From assembly GCF_036417845.1 (NCBI RefSeq), contig NC_089979.1:23625958-23689957 (forward strand): a DNA stretch of 64,000 nucleotides, written 5' to 3'. Source of the stretch: Apteryx mantelli. Taxonomy: Eukaryota; Chordata; Aves; Apterygiformes; Apterygidae. Of this stretch, positions 41,601-49,320 are shown piece by piece. A program made the position numbers and the translations under genes. Positions within the stretch are counted from its first letter, which is position 1; every line of letters begins with the position of its first letter. Below the pieces are notes generated by a model. It had not been told where the DNA came from, searched no databases, and saw nothing but the letters and a program-made list of their open reading frames with translations.

Positions 41601-44600
41601 TGTGTCTCTGTGTCTAAATGTCATTTAGTCACGTCATTTGTCATTAAATAGATTATAATCTTCCTAAATAGATAATAATCGTTTATTTTCACATTCCAAC
41701 CATGAGGTTCACCCCACCAGTCTTCAGTGATGCCAAGTAGGTCTCATTCATGGTGCCAAGTCAGTCATTTCACTTCCAGTCAAATATTCTCCTTATATCC
41801 AATTATAGAATTGGTTTTCAGATCAGAGTAAATTTTTTTCTCAACAGAACTTTTCTGTGCTAAAAAACACTCTTGTTCTAACTGCTCACAGTCCACAGCC
41901 ATCATTAGGTTAACAGCAAAGCCTTCCAGGACTGTAAAATTATGTGTCTTTGAACAAAACTCATCATTAGAAATGGAAAAGGTGGCTGTAAACGGAAAGG
42001 TAAGAAACAATTTGAAATGTCAGCACAGTTTTCCACTATTTTCAAGTTTTATCAAAAAAATGGGTAAACATGAATAACTCTCCCTTCCTATTTTTTACTG
42101 AGTTTTCACCTGCAGCCTGTACTTTGCTTTAGTCTCCCAGTCTAGAGACCCATTGAGGTACAGGACTCCCGTCTCCGCCACGATGTCAAGTATTCCGTCT
42201 TTTTCACCAGTCGCTCTGAAACTCACAGCAGGTGGCTCAGCTGTGAACTAGAGTGGGGGAAAAATCAGAGGAAAAATCAATGCCTTTTTCAAAAATAATT
42301 TAAAGAATTTAATGCTTTTGTGTCTTTTAAAATCTATTGCCAACAGTGTGTTTGGCTGGAGGAATAATATTCTAAGAGTCCGCTCAAACAAAGCTGCCCT
42401 TTTCTGATCCTCAACAGAGGAGTTTTCACATTATTTCCTGAATGCTGCAGAAAATCCGAGCTGTGGTTTCTCCTCCAAAGGAAATGTTTGTCTAAGACAG
42501 GGGTTTGTCTGAGCACTGGAATGGAAAATAATGACACACATCCTCCATTTGCCTGGGAGCTGGGTTTGCCCTTCTGTTATGGTTTTGGGAAAGGAACCTC
42601 AGAGCCTAAGGAAAATGGTGACACAAGTTACATGGAAGCCCATTCTCTAGGACTGCTGATTGGGGTAACCCCTGTTTTAGGATATCCTCTTAAAATGTAT
42701 TTGAGAGAAGGGGTTGTCTTTGTTTTCTTGCATGAAGACACTTGAATTCTCAGATAATGAAAGTCAAAGTTCATTTTAGATCATCTCTGGAGACTGCCCC
42801 ACCAACACGGATGGCAACACTGTCTATGAGATGAGTATGCGAAAAGTATGGGATTTTTGATCTGAGTGGATACCAAGAGACACTGATTACCTGGTATATG
42901 AGGCGCACTCCAGATCCTTCTGGAACAGAGAAATTCATGTCCTTCAGAGGTCCACTTAGATGCAGGCTCCCGAAATTCTGGCACATAGCCTATGAGAGAG
43001 ACAGGGGTGGAGGAAATCAGCTGAGAAGTGTATAGTGTCATCACGCACAAACAGCAACCCTTCCTCACAGAGGCTATCAAAGATTATTTTGGTGTAGCAT
43101 AATGCAAGAGATACTTGCTGGCCTACACTGAGCCTCTCCTGGCTCTTTAACACATACCCATCTTAATTTGATTTCAAAACAAACATTTAGGTCCTTCCCT
43201 TTTCTAAATCACTACATAATTTAATGTGACTTTATCTGCCTTCAAGAGCAAACACATGCACCAAAGAGCTGAGGGTATATTGAGAGCAAGAGGAAATCCA
43301 TAAAAGCATTTCTGAATCACCACTTGTGTCCCTAGTAGGACCAGCCACGTCCCATCTAGGAGCTGCGCAATCCTGTGGCCACGAGTGTGTCAGGAGACAC
43401 AATACCCCACAGGGTGACCTGGGGAAGGGGAGAAATTGGGGCTGCACTCTGCAATTTCCTCAGTAAATCCAAATGTGGCCATGCACTATTTTGTGAGGGA
43501 AAAAGTGGATGTCCCTAGGCCCCCCTATCCCACTGCCCTCAGCTGCTCTGGCCACCTGAGCAAGGCGTTCACACCCTGCCCCTTCGCATCAGCTGCTGCT
43601 AAGCATCGACAACAGCCTGAGCAAAGACATCCTGCTGATCTCTGGCTTCCACTTCATGGCAAAAATGACATGTAAAACTGTCTCAGCCTCTGTTTTCTTC
43701 CTAATGGCTGGCGTTCACATGTTCACCATTCACATGGTGGTTTTTCTGGCAAAATTTTCGTGAGTTTTAGGAACAACACCCTGCCTAGTTCTTGAAGACC
43801 TCTGGGCGTACTCTAATGCCCCTTCTGCACTAACATTTCAGAGTTGCAAATCAAAAATAGCAAAACCAGAATCAGTCTCTTAGAGCAGCTTTTGCATACA
43901 AGACAATTCAGCCTGTGATTCAGAAAATGTACCTGTTTCTTAAAAGACAAAACCAAACCCCCTTAAACGCCTACTTTTCTATCCCTGTTGCTGAAGTCTT
44001 GCCAATGCTGAGGAGCTGCCTACCAGAATTCAGGCTCTGTCATTTGACTGAGCAGGTGAAACTCCCCGCCAAGACCCATTCTTCCAGAGGAAAAATGACT
44101 TTTTTCTGGTATACGAATTTGGAGTGCTGTTGTAGTGATATTATCCAGTGCATGTTCTCTGCCGCATGACTTTTCCCCTAAATTTGATCCTATTGCTTGT
44201 GGGACAGTTATTTGGCCTCACGCAGAAAGGCACAGCTTACATATTACCAAGGGAAAACTTAATTCAGACTATGACAAAAGCATGGCTAAGTTCAGCATAA
44301 TTTACCCTAAAGCACTGCTGTGTGCATGTCACAAGTTGTGTTTGAATAACACCGGATCCTGCTTATTAATAGCCAGAGATTTTGCCCTTCCCGCCTACAA
44401 GGGTTTGAGACTTTTTTGCAAACAGGAAAGCTATAATATTGTGAGAATTAGGGAAAGAGCTGTAGGGGGAGGGGAAGGATGCTAAGGGAACACTAAAGAC
44501 ATTAGAAACATTTTTAAAAAGCCATGTAATAGGTAGGCATACTAGGAAAGTGTGCTTTATGGCTACACTCTACTTTTTCCCTAACTGCTCACCACTGGCC

Positions 44601-45855
44601 TCTGCCAGGGACAGGACACCAGGTTAGCAGGACCCTGGACCTGACCCATTATCACTGTTCCCACGTCACACTGGTGGGCACAACCTGGAATTAGGGATTT
44701 TTCCCAGGGACATTTTGTGGGGAGCTTTTGCTCTGTCATGTTTTACAGGGCATGTTGCCTGCCCATGAAAGCACAAAGGCTGGCACTATAAAACCCAGCA
44801 GGTTCAAAGTGCAGGCTGTGAAGCAAGTAAGAGATATCTCTTCCTGCTGATTAAAATTACTTTATATGGACCATAAATATTTCCAAATGTATGTCTACAG
44901 TATGAATCATGACTCAGTGGCCTGAAGGGGAAATAGGGTTTTCTCCTTGGGCCATATCCAGTTGTCACCTCTTCTGAAGCTGGCTGTAATGGCTAAAGAG
45001 TGACTTCCCAGGGACCGGCGTTGCTGTGGTCAGCAAATTTTTGAAATGGGAAGCAACAACTAGGTGTTCACTATCGCACATGAACCCCACTCCCAGGGTC
45101 TCCATATTTTGAGGGATTTTTTATTAGCTTTCAATTTGACCCTTCTTTTAGCTTTCCTTTTAATTTCAAGTGTAAAGTAGGAGCCATCTCTGTAGCCTTA
45201 GCAAATATCAGTAAATCTACTTAATTTAATAGATCAGATCCATAAATGACATAATTAATACATTTCAGCTCCAGAAAAAAACCTGAAAATGGATTCACAT
45301 AGAAAAATGAAGATAAATAAGTAATAAGCATGATTTAAATCATATACCAGTATACATTACAGAATACATATAGAATACATAGAGTACATTTATCATAGAA
45401 TACAGTTTATCAGCACATGTATGGATTATAATACAGAACTCAGTACTAGGAAGACAGAAATGTCTTCGTTGTTTGATGATTTGTTGCAGTATTTTCAACT
45501 CCTTACTAGCATGAAATCCATTTATTGGAAATAGTAGTATCTAAGGAGGAACCACAAGAAGCAAAACAGATAGTTGGTTTCTTCCATTTTTTAAGCTTTT
45601 TTCCTAAAGATTGGCATGACTTCTAAACTTTTGACCGTGTGGGCACATGCATTGGGGACGTACTTTCACATCCAGCCCCCCACCCTGCCTGGAGCACGCT
45701 GCCAGTATGACTCTCAGACCTGAGATGCCTTCTGTGGGTTATAGCTTAGAGGCTCCCAAGCAACTTTTGCCATTTGTTCCCGGAAAAATGAAAGAAAAGC
45801 TGTAACTCACCACGTGAATGACAAGCAGAATTTGAAATCCACACAGTCTAAACAT
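20538..45855 (-). CDS. CDH17: Cadherin-17 (LI-cadherin), complete gene, 17 coding exons
   Basis: CDH17 is a calcium-dependent cell adhesion protein of the basolateral membrane, mainly of intestinal and related epithelia. The exons listed separately join in frame to 2508 nt, that is 835 residues plus stop; the human protein is about 832. The order is a signal peptide (about 1-20), seven cadherin repeats, a membrane helix (about 786-807) and a short lysine-rich tail (808-835). Repeat boundaries are visible as DINDNPP at 117-123 and 331-337, DINDQIP at 440-446, NVDEPP at 558-563 and DVNDNPP at 658-664. LDRE occurs at 297-300 and 624-627. Classical cadherins have five repeats and a catenin-binding tail; the seven repeats and missing tail domain identify this subfamily. 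Stretches such as INDQIPIFEKSD and FFCHPLSG agree with human CDH17. All introns are GT-AG, from 106 to 3223 nt. No stop, frameshift or missing exon was found. Confidence 0.97.
20794..20811. repeat. (TA)9 microsatellite in CDH17 intron 16
   Basis: Nine TA units lie about 140 nt above the last exon, in an AT-rich stretch of intron 16. It is likely to vary in length between individuals. Confidence 0.9.
21588..21603. repeat. T16 homopolymer in CDH17 intron 16
   Basis: Sixteen thymines stand alone in intron 16. On the minus strand this is an A-run, which may mark the tail of an unrecognised old retroposed insertion. Confidence 0.85.
22745..23620 (-). mobile_element. CR1 LINE, 5'-truncated, avian type
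   Basis: On the minus strand two adjoining frames encode the C-terminal part of CR1 ORF2 (reverse transcriptase). Recognisable pieces are CAAIQRDIVRLERWANRSLM, NKGRCKVLHL, YRLGADLLESSFAEK, SQQCVLVAKKANCILGCIR and ERLRELGLF. A frameshift near 23135-23150 joins the two. The 3' end is at 22745, where the plus strand reads CACAGAATCACAGAAG, the complement of the usual CR1 tail. The copy is truncated at about 23620. It sits in CDH17 intron 16 in the same orientation as the gene. It is the youngest-looking repeat in the window. Confidence 0.95.
23874..23990 (-). CDS. CDH17: CDH17 coding exon 16 (membrane-proximal and membrane helix)
   Basis: The exon encodes residues 760-799 (phase 1 to phase 1). 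VNICKCSSEKSCF matches the spacing of the three cysteines in the human membrane-proximal segment. It is followed by the start of the membrane helix, GQAIGILLGVLLII. The acceptor is TTTTTGCAG and the donor GTAAGT. Confidence 0.93.
24097..24213 (-). CDS. CDH17: CDH17 coding exon 15 (cadherin repeat 7)
   Basis: The exon encodes residues 721-760 (phase 1 to phase 1). It has THAYLSPKHTNLEEKVYNVP and INDNGRPPLEAEINLE, as in human. The codon split by the junction is a serine, so an NST sequon spans the exon boundary where human has NGT. The acceptor is CTTACAG and the donor GTATAC. The next intron is only 106 nt. Confidence 0.95.
24370..24480 (-). mobile_element. Short CR1-type 3' end fragment in intron 14
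   Basis: The plus strand reads gtcagaagggaccat near 24391 and ctagtctggcctcctgcata near 24413, the complement of a common old sauropsid CR1 3' terminal region. About 110 nt can be recognised, and it ends before the next CR1 relic. Confidence 0.5.
24632..25930 (-). mobile_element. Old CR1-type LINE relic in CDH17 intron 14
   Basis: The plus strand carries the complement of an old CR1 in continuous order. It begins with the 3' end phrase agaccaaaggtccatctaga near 24660 and continues with tggcaaggagttccagag near 24890, gattttacagacctctacca near 25034 and a ctgtatctttttgagactga phrase near 25179. Further on come accatggatttatacag near 25226, tttgtatcaccaatgaactt near 25563 and ttgaacatctcaggtcctag near 25618. 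The last recognisable phrase is near 25860. Single-base changes and indels are frequent, so it is much older than the element at 22745. It lies in the sense orientation of CDH17 between exons 14 and 15. Confidence 0.85.
26213..26449 (-). CDS. CDH17: CDH17 coding exon 14 (end of repeat 6, start of repeat 7)
   Basis: The exon encodes residues 642-721 (phase 1 to phase 1). It contains the calcium linker LKDVNDNPPRLA, then FFCHPLSGGERTLIQATDDD and NNWEISKIN, closely matching human. The acceptor is ATTCTACAG and the donor GTAAGT. Confidence 0.96.
27284..27333. repeat. Two perfect copies of a 25-bp AT-only unit
   Basis: Positions 27284-27308 and 27309-27333 are identical 25-bp units made only of A and T, starting ATAATTATAATTATATT. 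The unit is nearly self-complementary, so the block can form hairpins. It lies in CDH17 intron 13, about 440 nt from exon 13. Confidence 0.9.
27773..27903 (-). CDS. CDH17: CDH17 coding exon 13 (cadherin repeat 6)
   Basis: The exon encodes residues 598-642 (phase 2 to phase 1). It reads YSLEGDVKKWLRIDSSTGKI, then LLDREQEQAYEVQIVASES. Where human CDH17 has the integrin-binding RGD, this protein has EGD (602-604). The acceptor is TTCCAAAG. The donor GTAAGC lies inside a longer open frame, but the mammalian protein and the next exon phase support it. Confidence 0.94.
29918..30162 (-). CDS. CDH17: CDH17 coding exon 12 (end of repeat 5, start of repeat 6)
   Basis: The exon encodes residues 517-598 (phase 0 to phase 2). 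It contains LDFETAQVYNLV, NPEPLVPGVQYNSSS, the linker TNVDEPPVF (human NVNEAP-type, weaker than DxNDN) and AYDPEGDTV. The acceptor is TTATCCAG. The donor GTAAAA is followed by an A-run and is weaker than the others. Confidence 0.94.
31516..31707 (-). CDS. CDH17: CDH17 coding exon 11 (cadherin repeat 5)
   Basis: The exon encodes residues 453-516 (phase 0 to phase 0). It includes NVTVAEDLPVGTVILEIQ and ATDADEPLTGSS, the latter almost identical to human. The acceptor is CCCCTCAG and the donor GTAGAG. Confidence 0.96.
31810..32225 (-). mobile_element. MIR/CORE-SINE relic in CDH17 intron 10, split by an insertion
   Basis: The plus strand near 31825 reads tcctgtgaggtaggg and then ctccatttcacag, followed by a ggttaagg phrase, in the order of the complement of MIR-type SINEs. 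A further block near 32170 (cacctaggtctcttctgtcc and agccctagccactgagac) fits the tRNA-side part of the same family. About 200 nt of unmatched sequence separates the two, so this may be one interrupted copy or two copies. The start of the element is about 100 nt from exon 11. Confidence 0.5.
33306..33382 (-). CDS. CDH17: CDH17 coding exon 10 (end of repeat 4)
   Basis: The exon encodes residues 427-452 (phase 1 to phase 0). The run DINDQIPIFEKSD is identical to human CDH17 and is the calcium linker between repeats 4 and 5. The acceptor is CTGTGCAG and the donor GTGAGT. Confidence 0.96.
34648..34863 (-). CDS. CDH17: CDH17 coding exon 9 (cadherin repeat 4)
   Basis: The exon encodes residues 355-427 (phase 1 to phase 1). 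It has STIGTLSATDMDEKDTLNS, which contains the DxD calcium segment, then LFFIQQDTGMLQL and NYSLKVLVTDA with an NYS sequon. The acceptor is GGCTGCAG and the donor GTATGT. Confidence 0.95.
35459..35609 (-). CDS. CDH17: CDH17 coding exon 8 (end of repeat 3, start of repeat 4)
   Basis: The exon encodes residues 305-355 (phase 0 to phase 1). It carries FFAIAKDKEGE, the calcium linker VEDINDNPPVC, and VLEVQENEDAG opening repeat 4. The acceptor is CTTGCAG and the donor GTAAGA. Confidence 0.95.
36623..36754 (-). CDS. CDH17: CDH17 coding exon 7 (cadherin repeat 3)
   Basis: The exon encodes residues 261-304 (phase 0 to phase 0). It contains EKEKLPRLPFSVDQNGVIYV and EPLDREEKDA, nearly the human sequence, with the conserved LDRE of the repeat fold. 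The acceptor is GTTTTTAG and the donor GTAAGT. Confidence 0.95.
36930..37075 (+). mobile_element. MIR/CORE-SINE-like relic in CDH17 intron 6
   Basis: The phrases tttacctcagtttcttcagc and tgtctaagatgggcc match the forward core of MIR-type elements. The phrase ttttgtgatgtgcagataaa near 37032 matches the 3' part seen in sauropsid copies. It is highly decayed. Confidence 0.5.
37256..37265 (+). repeat. G10 homopolymer in CDH17 intron 6
   Basis: Ten guanines lie in a row within intron 6, which is C10 on the coding strand of the gene. Confidence 0.85.
38442..38641 (-). CDS. CDH17: CDH17 coding exon 6 (end of repeat 2, start of repeat 3)
   Basis: The exon encodes residues 194-260 (phase 1 to phase 0). 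VVTVKDMAGMTTNAF ends repeat 2. The linker to repeat 3 reads KESLWKAPP instead of a DxNDNxP calcium motif, the same exception as human CDH17. It is followed by IQENSTQDHPVNVSQ, with NST and NVS sequons. The acceptor is TTCTTTAG and the donor GTAGGG. Confidence 0.95.
39356..39514 (-). CDS. CDH17: CDH17 coding exon 5 (cadherin repeat 2)
   Basis: The exon encodes residues 141-194 (phase 1 to phase 1) with YVHATDRDDPSTP and FQINNVTGAIS. The first is the calcium-binding DxD segment; the second holds an N-glycosylation sequon (NVT). The acceptor is CCAAACAG and the donor GTATGT. Confidence 0.95.
40365..40503 (-). CDS. CDH17: CDH17 coding exon 4 (end of repeat 1, start of repeat 2)
   Basis: The exon encodes residues 95-141, starting in phase 0 and ending in phase 1. 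It carries the calcium-binding linker EDINDNPPEF and the start of repeat 2, TGVVRQNSRPG, which matches the human SVRQNSRPG almost exactly. The acceptor is AAATCAAG and the donor GTAATT. Confidence 0.95.
42110..42247 (-). CDS. CDH17: CDH17 coding exon 3 (cadherin repeat 1)
   Basis: The exon encodes residues 49-94, phase 0 to phase 0, with acceptor CTCTAG and donor GTGAAA. It contains EPPAVSFRATGEKDGIL and LDWETKAKYRLQ. The second replaces the usual LDRE with LDWE, while human has LDRE at this place. Every codon is open and both splice sites are good. Confidence 0.93.
42891..42989 (-). CDS. CDH17: CDH17 coding exon 2 (start of cadherin repeat 1)
   Basis: The exon encodes residues 16-48 and runs phase 0 to phase 0, with acceptor CTCATAG and donor GTAATC. 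It finishes the signal region (AMCQ) and opens repeat 1 with SGPLKDMNFSVPEG, which parallels the human N-terminus. There is no tryptophan near the mature N-terminus, so the strand-swap binding of classical cadherins is not expected, as is known for LI-cadherin. Confidence 0.93.
45811..45855 (-). CDS. CDH17: CDH17 coding exon 1 (start codon, signal peptide)
   Basis: The exon encodes residues 1-15, MFRLCGFQILLVIHV, a typical hydrophobic signal core. The donor is GTGAGT at 45810-45805 and the exon ends in phase 0. The ATG is the first in the exon if the exon begins after the acceptor TTCTTCGCAG, whose last base is at 45881. In that case 25 nt of 5' UTR (45856-45880) belong to it, and a further non-coding exon lies upstream. 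Confidence 0.88.
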
Positions 45856-45880
45856 GCTGAAAGATGTTTTGCTTCAGCTC

Positions 45881-48574
45881 CTGCGAAGAAGAGGTAACAG
45901 ACACTTTAACTCGGTAGACCTGACCCAGTCTATTTGAGAGTAAAGGCTATAACTAAACTTCTCTGAAGCAGGAGGGAAGGAGCAGTCAAGGAGCGAAGCC
46001 TGAAGGGACCAGAGCTTCGCCGGGACAGCTGGAGTAGGCTCTGGCCCTGCAGCGGCAGGGGCTCCCGTGAGGCTCCCCCATGCTGTGGCAGCCTCACAGA
46101 GCTGACAAAAAAAGGGCTAAAACCGACACAAGCCATCAAGTCACATAACCTCACTACTGAGCTGCCTGATGTCACGCAACCCCTATTTTCATTTCTGCTT
46201 TACTAAAGGCAACAACACAGTCACAGGAAACATTATAACCACAAAAAGCTGAAGGTCTTATAGGGGCCATCCTGACACCCCTATCTTTCGAGTACAAAAA
46301 ACAGCCATTCAGTGCAATTTGCCGGGGGGGTGGGGGTGGGGGGTCTCTGCACCCCTCACAGGAACCTGGCTACCAAAAGCAAGGCTTCCAAGACCACGAA
46401 GTGCTACCTGCCTTGATGTAGCCTGAGTTTCAAAAACACCCTGAGCACACAGAGCAGTGAAAGTGGCTACTGAAAAGCCCCAAATGAACACCTTCAAAAA
46501 AACCAGTCATCATTGCAACCTCCTGGAAATTAATAGGTTCCTCCAGAATAAAATCTGATTTTCTCTCTGCCTCTTGATGTTAACATAAAGGGCAAGGCCC
46601 CTTCTGCAAAGTGTGGAGCACAGCACTGACTGCCTCAGTGCTGTGCCTTGTTACCCAGCTCAGACCTACAGGTATCCTTTAACTGCCCCAGCTCCATCCC
46701 ATGGGGGCTCCCAAGGAGAGGAAAACTGTGCGGAGGGCCAGCCCCCTCCAGATGCCTTCCTGTTTGGGATTTCCATCATACTTTTTTCCCCCCTTTTCTT
46801 TCCCCAACAGCTGACAAGACAGGACCTATAAATACAGAAACTGTTGCCCACACTGCTGCTCTCCCCAACACTCCTGCTACTACGTGCCATAGGGCTTCAT
46901 CTTGCAAATCCCATTCTGAGCAGGTTTTTATTACTCATGCAGTCATGCCCTTTGAAATTACTGGGCTCCTTCCATGAATAGAAGCCAGCTGCATGGGTAC
47001 TGGAAGAAAATAAAATGGCAGTCCATTGAAACTAGAGGTAATCAGGAAAATAACTATTTGTCAAGAAAGTGGGGCTGAAGGTAACCCTCTGCTGCAGGGC
47101 ACTGGTCCTTACTGAGCCAGTCCCTTGCTGTCCTGCCAGGAGCCAGAGGAGCTAGGATATGGGACAAGGCAGAGGGGTAAAGCCCTAGATGCATCCACCT
47201 GAAAAGCCAGTTTGAACCAAACATTGCTGATATTTCATTTAGATACTCTAAGGAACATTGTTCAGTTCCTCTCTCTGTCAGACAGCTTCCCCTCTCCCCT
47301 CCTCCCAGGACTTTTTGAATATGTTGTCCAGCTTCAACTGTATTTAACAATGGGGCAGAAGTTCCCTACTAAATTGGGGTAACAGGTAAGGTTGCACTGT
47401 TTTCCCTGCCATCGCGTGCCACCGCACCAGCAGCCCAGCGAGAACAGCCACCCTGCCCTCAGCTCTGCTGCTGGAAGGCCAGGAGGGAGCTGGAAGTACT
47501 GGGGGCTGCCAAAAGGGCAGGAAAGAGGATATCGGCGGTCTGGGGTTACAGCAGTCTGGGTTTAGGGAAACGACAGGGAGCCAGGCCTGTTAAGGCAAGG
47601 AGAAAGTTAAGGAAGGGACACATCTGGCCTTAATGTAGGGGACAGGAAATGTCGGACAATGTACTCCTTCACGTGGTTGTTTTAGTGCGCTATGTCCAGT
47701 ATCTCCGTCCAGAACCAATGGTGAAATACAGCAGCGGAAATATAGCCATTTTGTAGATTATGGGTTTGGAAGATAAATGACTTTGCTGTTCTCTTCTCCT
47801 TTGAAAGCAAATATAATTCCCTAACGTTATGCCATTTGCTTTGCCTTCTGTAAGATGAGGATGAATGGCTTGATCAGCATTTGAACCTTTATCCCGGGCG
47901 TTTCAATGCCAAGTGTTGACCGGCTGGAAGCTGCTACTAAATCTCATGAAATCTCATGGCACTGCCAAGGACCAGAGCCCCAAAACACATTATTCCCCGT
48001 CACCCAGCATAGAGTCTAGTATAAAATTCAGATCCCCTGAGACTCATGCAAAAGTTTTCAATAATAGACAGGATCTGTTTCAGGATTAGAGTAGGATCAG
48101 CTTAACTGAAAGGAACGTGAGACCTAGCTGAGGACTGGACCCATATTTCCTCTCATTTCTCAGTTTCATTTCATTGCTATATCCCTCATAATCCCTTATG
48201 GATCCCCTGCCTGAAAGGAAATCTCTAGGATAACCAACATACAAGTATCGCAGTGACTTTCAATAATAAACATTCAGAGAACAAAGAAAATTCCCGGAGG
48301 TTAAAGATCAGTAACAGTCGAAAGTATTGGGTTACATGAAAAAAAATGTTTGTTTTCTTTAAATGATTGATTTCAGATGTTAAAATTCAGTAAAGAGAAA
48401 ACAGAAGAAATAATTGATTCAAATCAAATACAAACCAGACTTAGCCTTAGCACAGCAGTCATCCATTTTACAAGAAGGACAGCTAAGTTCCTAACATTGC
48501 CAGAAAAAACCTTCATCAAGCCCTGTGCTTCAGGGTTTAAAGATCTTTCAGTGAAATGACAGATCATCTCTTAC
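45881..48574 (-). other. CDH17: Probable first intron and 5' region of CDH17
   Basis: The stretch starts with a good acceptor (TTCTTCGCAG) at the edge of the first coding exon, which implies at least one non-coding exon further upstream. If the donor at 48573-48574 is used, this whole stretch is one intron of about 2.7 kb. I see no other gene in it; a 109-codon frame at 46648-46977 has no motif. Confidence 0.45.
46324..46343 (+). promoter_or_regulatory. G-rich tract (G7-T-G5-T-G6), potential G-quadruplex
   Basis: Three long G-runs separated by single thymines lie about 450 nt upstream of the first CDH17 coding exon. The plus strand can form a G-quadruplex, and the gene-sense strand is C-rich. 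A regulatory role is possible but is not shown by the sequence. Confidence 0.5.
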
Positions 48575-48650
48575 CTGTAACATGAAAAGCTTGTTTTGCT
48601 CTAAAAATATTTTGTTCTTTTAGCTGTGGGAATCACCTTTGCAGGTTGGT
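48575..48650 (-). other. CDH17: Candidate non-coding first exon of CDH17
   Basis: On the minus strand, CATGTTACAG is followed by a strong donor, GTAAGAGATG, at 48574 downward. A TATA-like box lies about 27 nt above the assumed start near 48650. Mammalian CDH17 has a non-coding first exon, and the acceptor at 45881 needs a partner. The link is inferred from position and signals only, and the exon start is a guess from the TATA spacing. Confidence 0.28.
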
Positions 48651-48676
48651 AGTGTCCGTTTGTGCTTCTCCACACA

Positions 48677-48684
48677 GTTTATAG
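48677..48684 (-). promoter_or_regulatory. CDH17: TATA-like box for the candidate CDH17 promoter
   Basis: The minus strand reads CTATAAAC here, about 100 nt above the donor of the candidate first exon. Further upstream, GCTGTTAATG (48730-48721) resembles a half-site for HNF1-type factors, which are known regulators of intestinal CDH17 together with CDX2. TATA-like sequences are common in AT-rich DNA, so this is weak alone. Confidence 0.25.
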
Positions 48685-49144
48685 TTTCTTAGACTCGCCC
48701 CAGAGGTTCAGTGGCTCAAACATTAACAGCATTGAGAATTATAGATCCTTAATGACTAGGTGTGGTAAGAAATAGCAGCCGTGTAAGGAAGCAGTGTGGC
48801 TCTGAGATAATTTATGGCTCCTTATTTCCTTTGGGATTTTCTATCTGAATTTAGTTTTTCAGTGCGGCTGCAAGAAATGAACAAGCAATGCACGGATTGG
48901 CACCCCTGGGGCAAGCTGTCCTTTCTGTAGGAGAGAAGGTGGAGAGGAGAAGGCATGGGCCTCTGGTGGAGATCAGGTTTGCTACTCTCCGAGTCACAGT
49001 GGTAATTTACGTTCAGAAGACAAGAACTTGGACATTAAAGTCACTTTTTTCACAGCAGATCTGTGCATGGGGAGGATTCAGCCTATTTATAGGAATAATT
49101 CATCAGACATGGACTCAGAAAGTTTAAGTTCTCTATGAGCTCTG

Positions 49145-49320
49145 CAACAAATTTACATTGGATAATTATGGGCAAATCTCTCTGCCTGTTTCCAGACGCT
49201 CATAATGGATAGAATAACTCCTCTCCTCCATGCTTCATCTTTCATGTCTGTTTAGGTTTTCAGTTCTTCAAGGGAGCCAGTCCCCACTATTCTCTGTGCC
49301 ATAGCACCTATAGTAAGGGG
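49145..49320 (+). mobile_element. MIR/CORE-SINE-like relic upstream of CDH17
   Basis: The phrase gggcaaatctctctgcctgt near 49169 matches the MIR-type core that in other copies reads as a gggcaag...cctctgtgcc segment. The following aataactcctctcctcc and tctctgtgccatagcaccta near 49293 match the 3' end seen in sauropsid copies. Confidence 0.5.

Noticed and set aside
41780..42010. Minus-strand 76-codon frame in CDH17 intron 3 with a good acceptor (TTTACAG at 41986) and a NFTVLEGFAVNL stretch that looks like the start of a cadherin repeat.
   Set aside because: Intron 3 is phase 0, and reading from this acceptor in phase 0 soon meets a stop. The cadherin-like stretch lies in another frame and no matching donor is present, so it is not a cassette exon.
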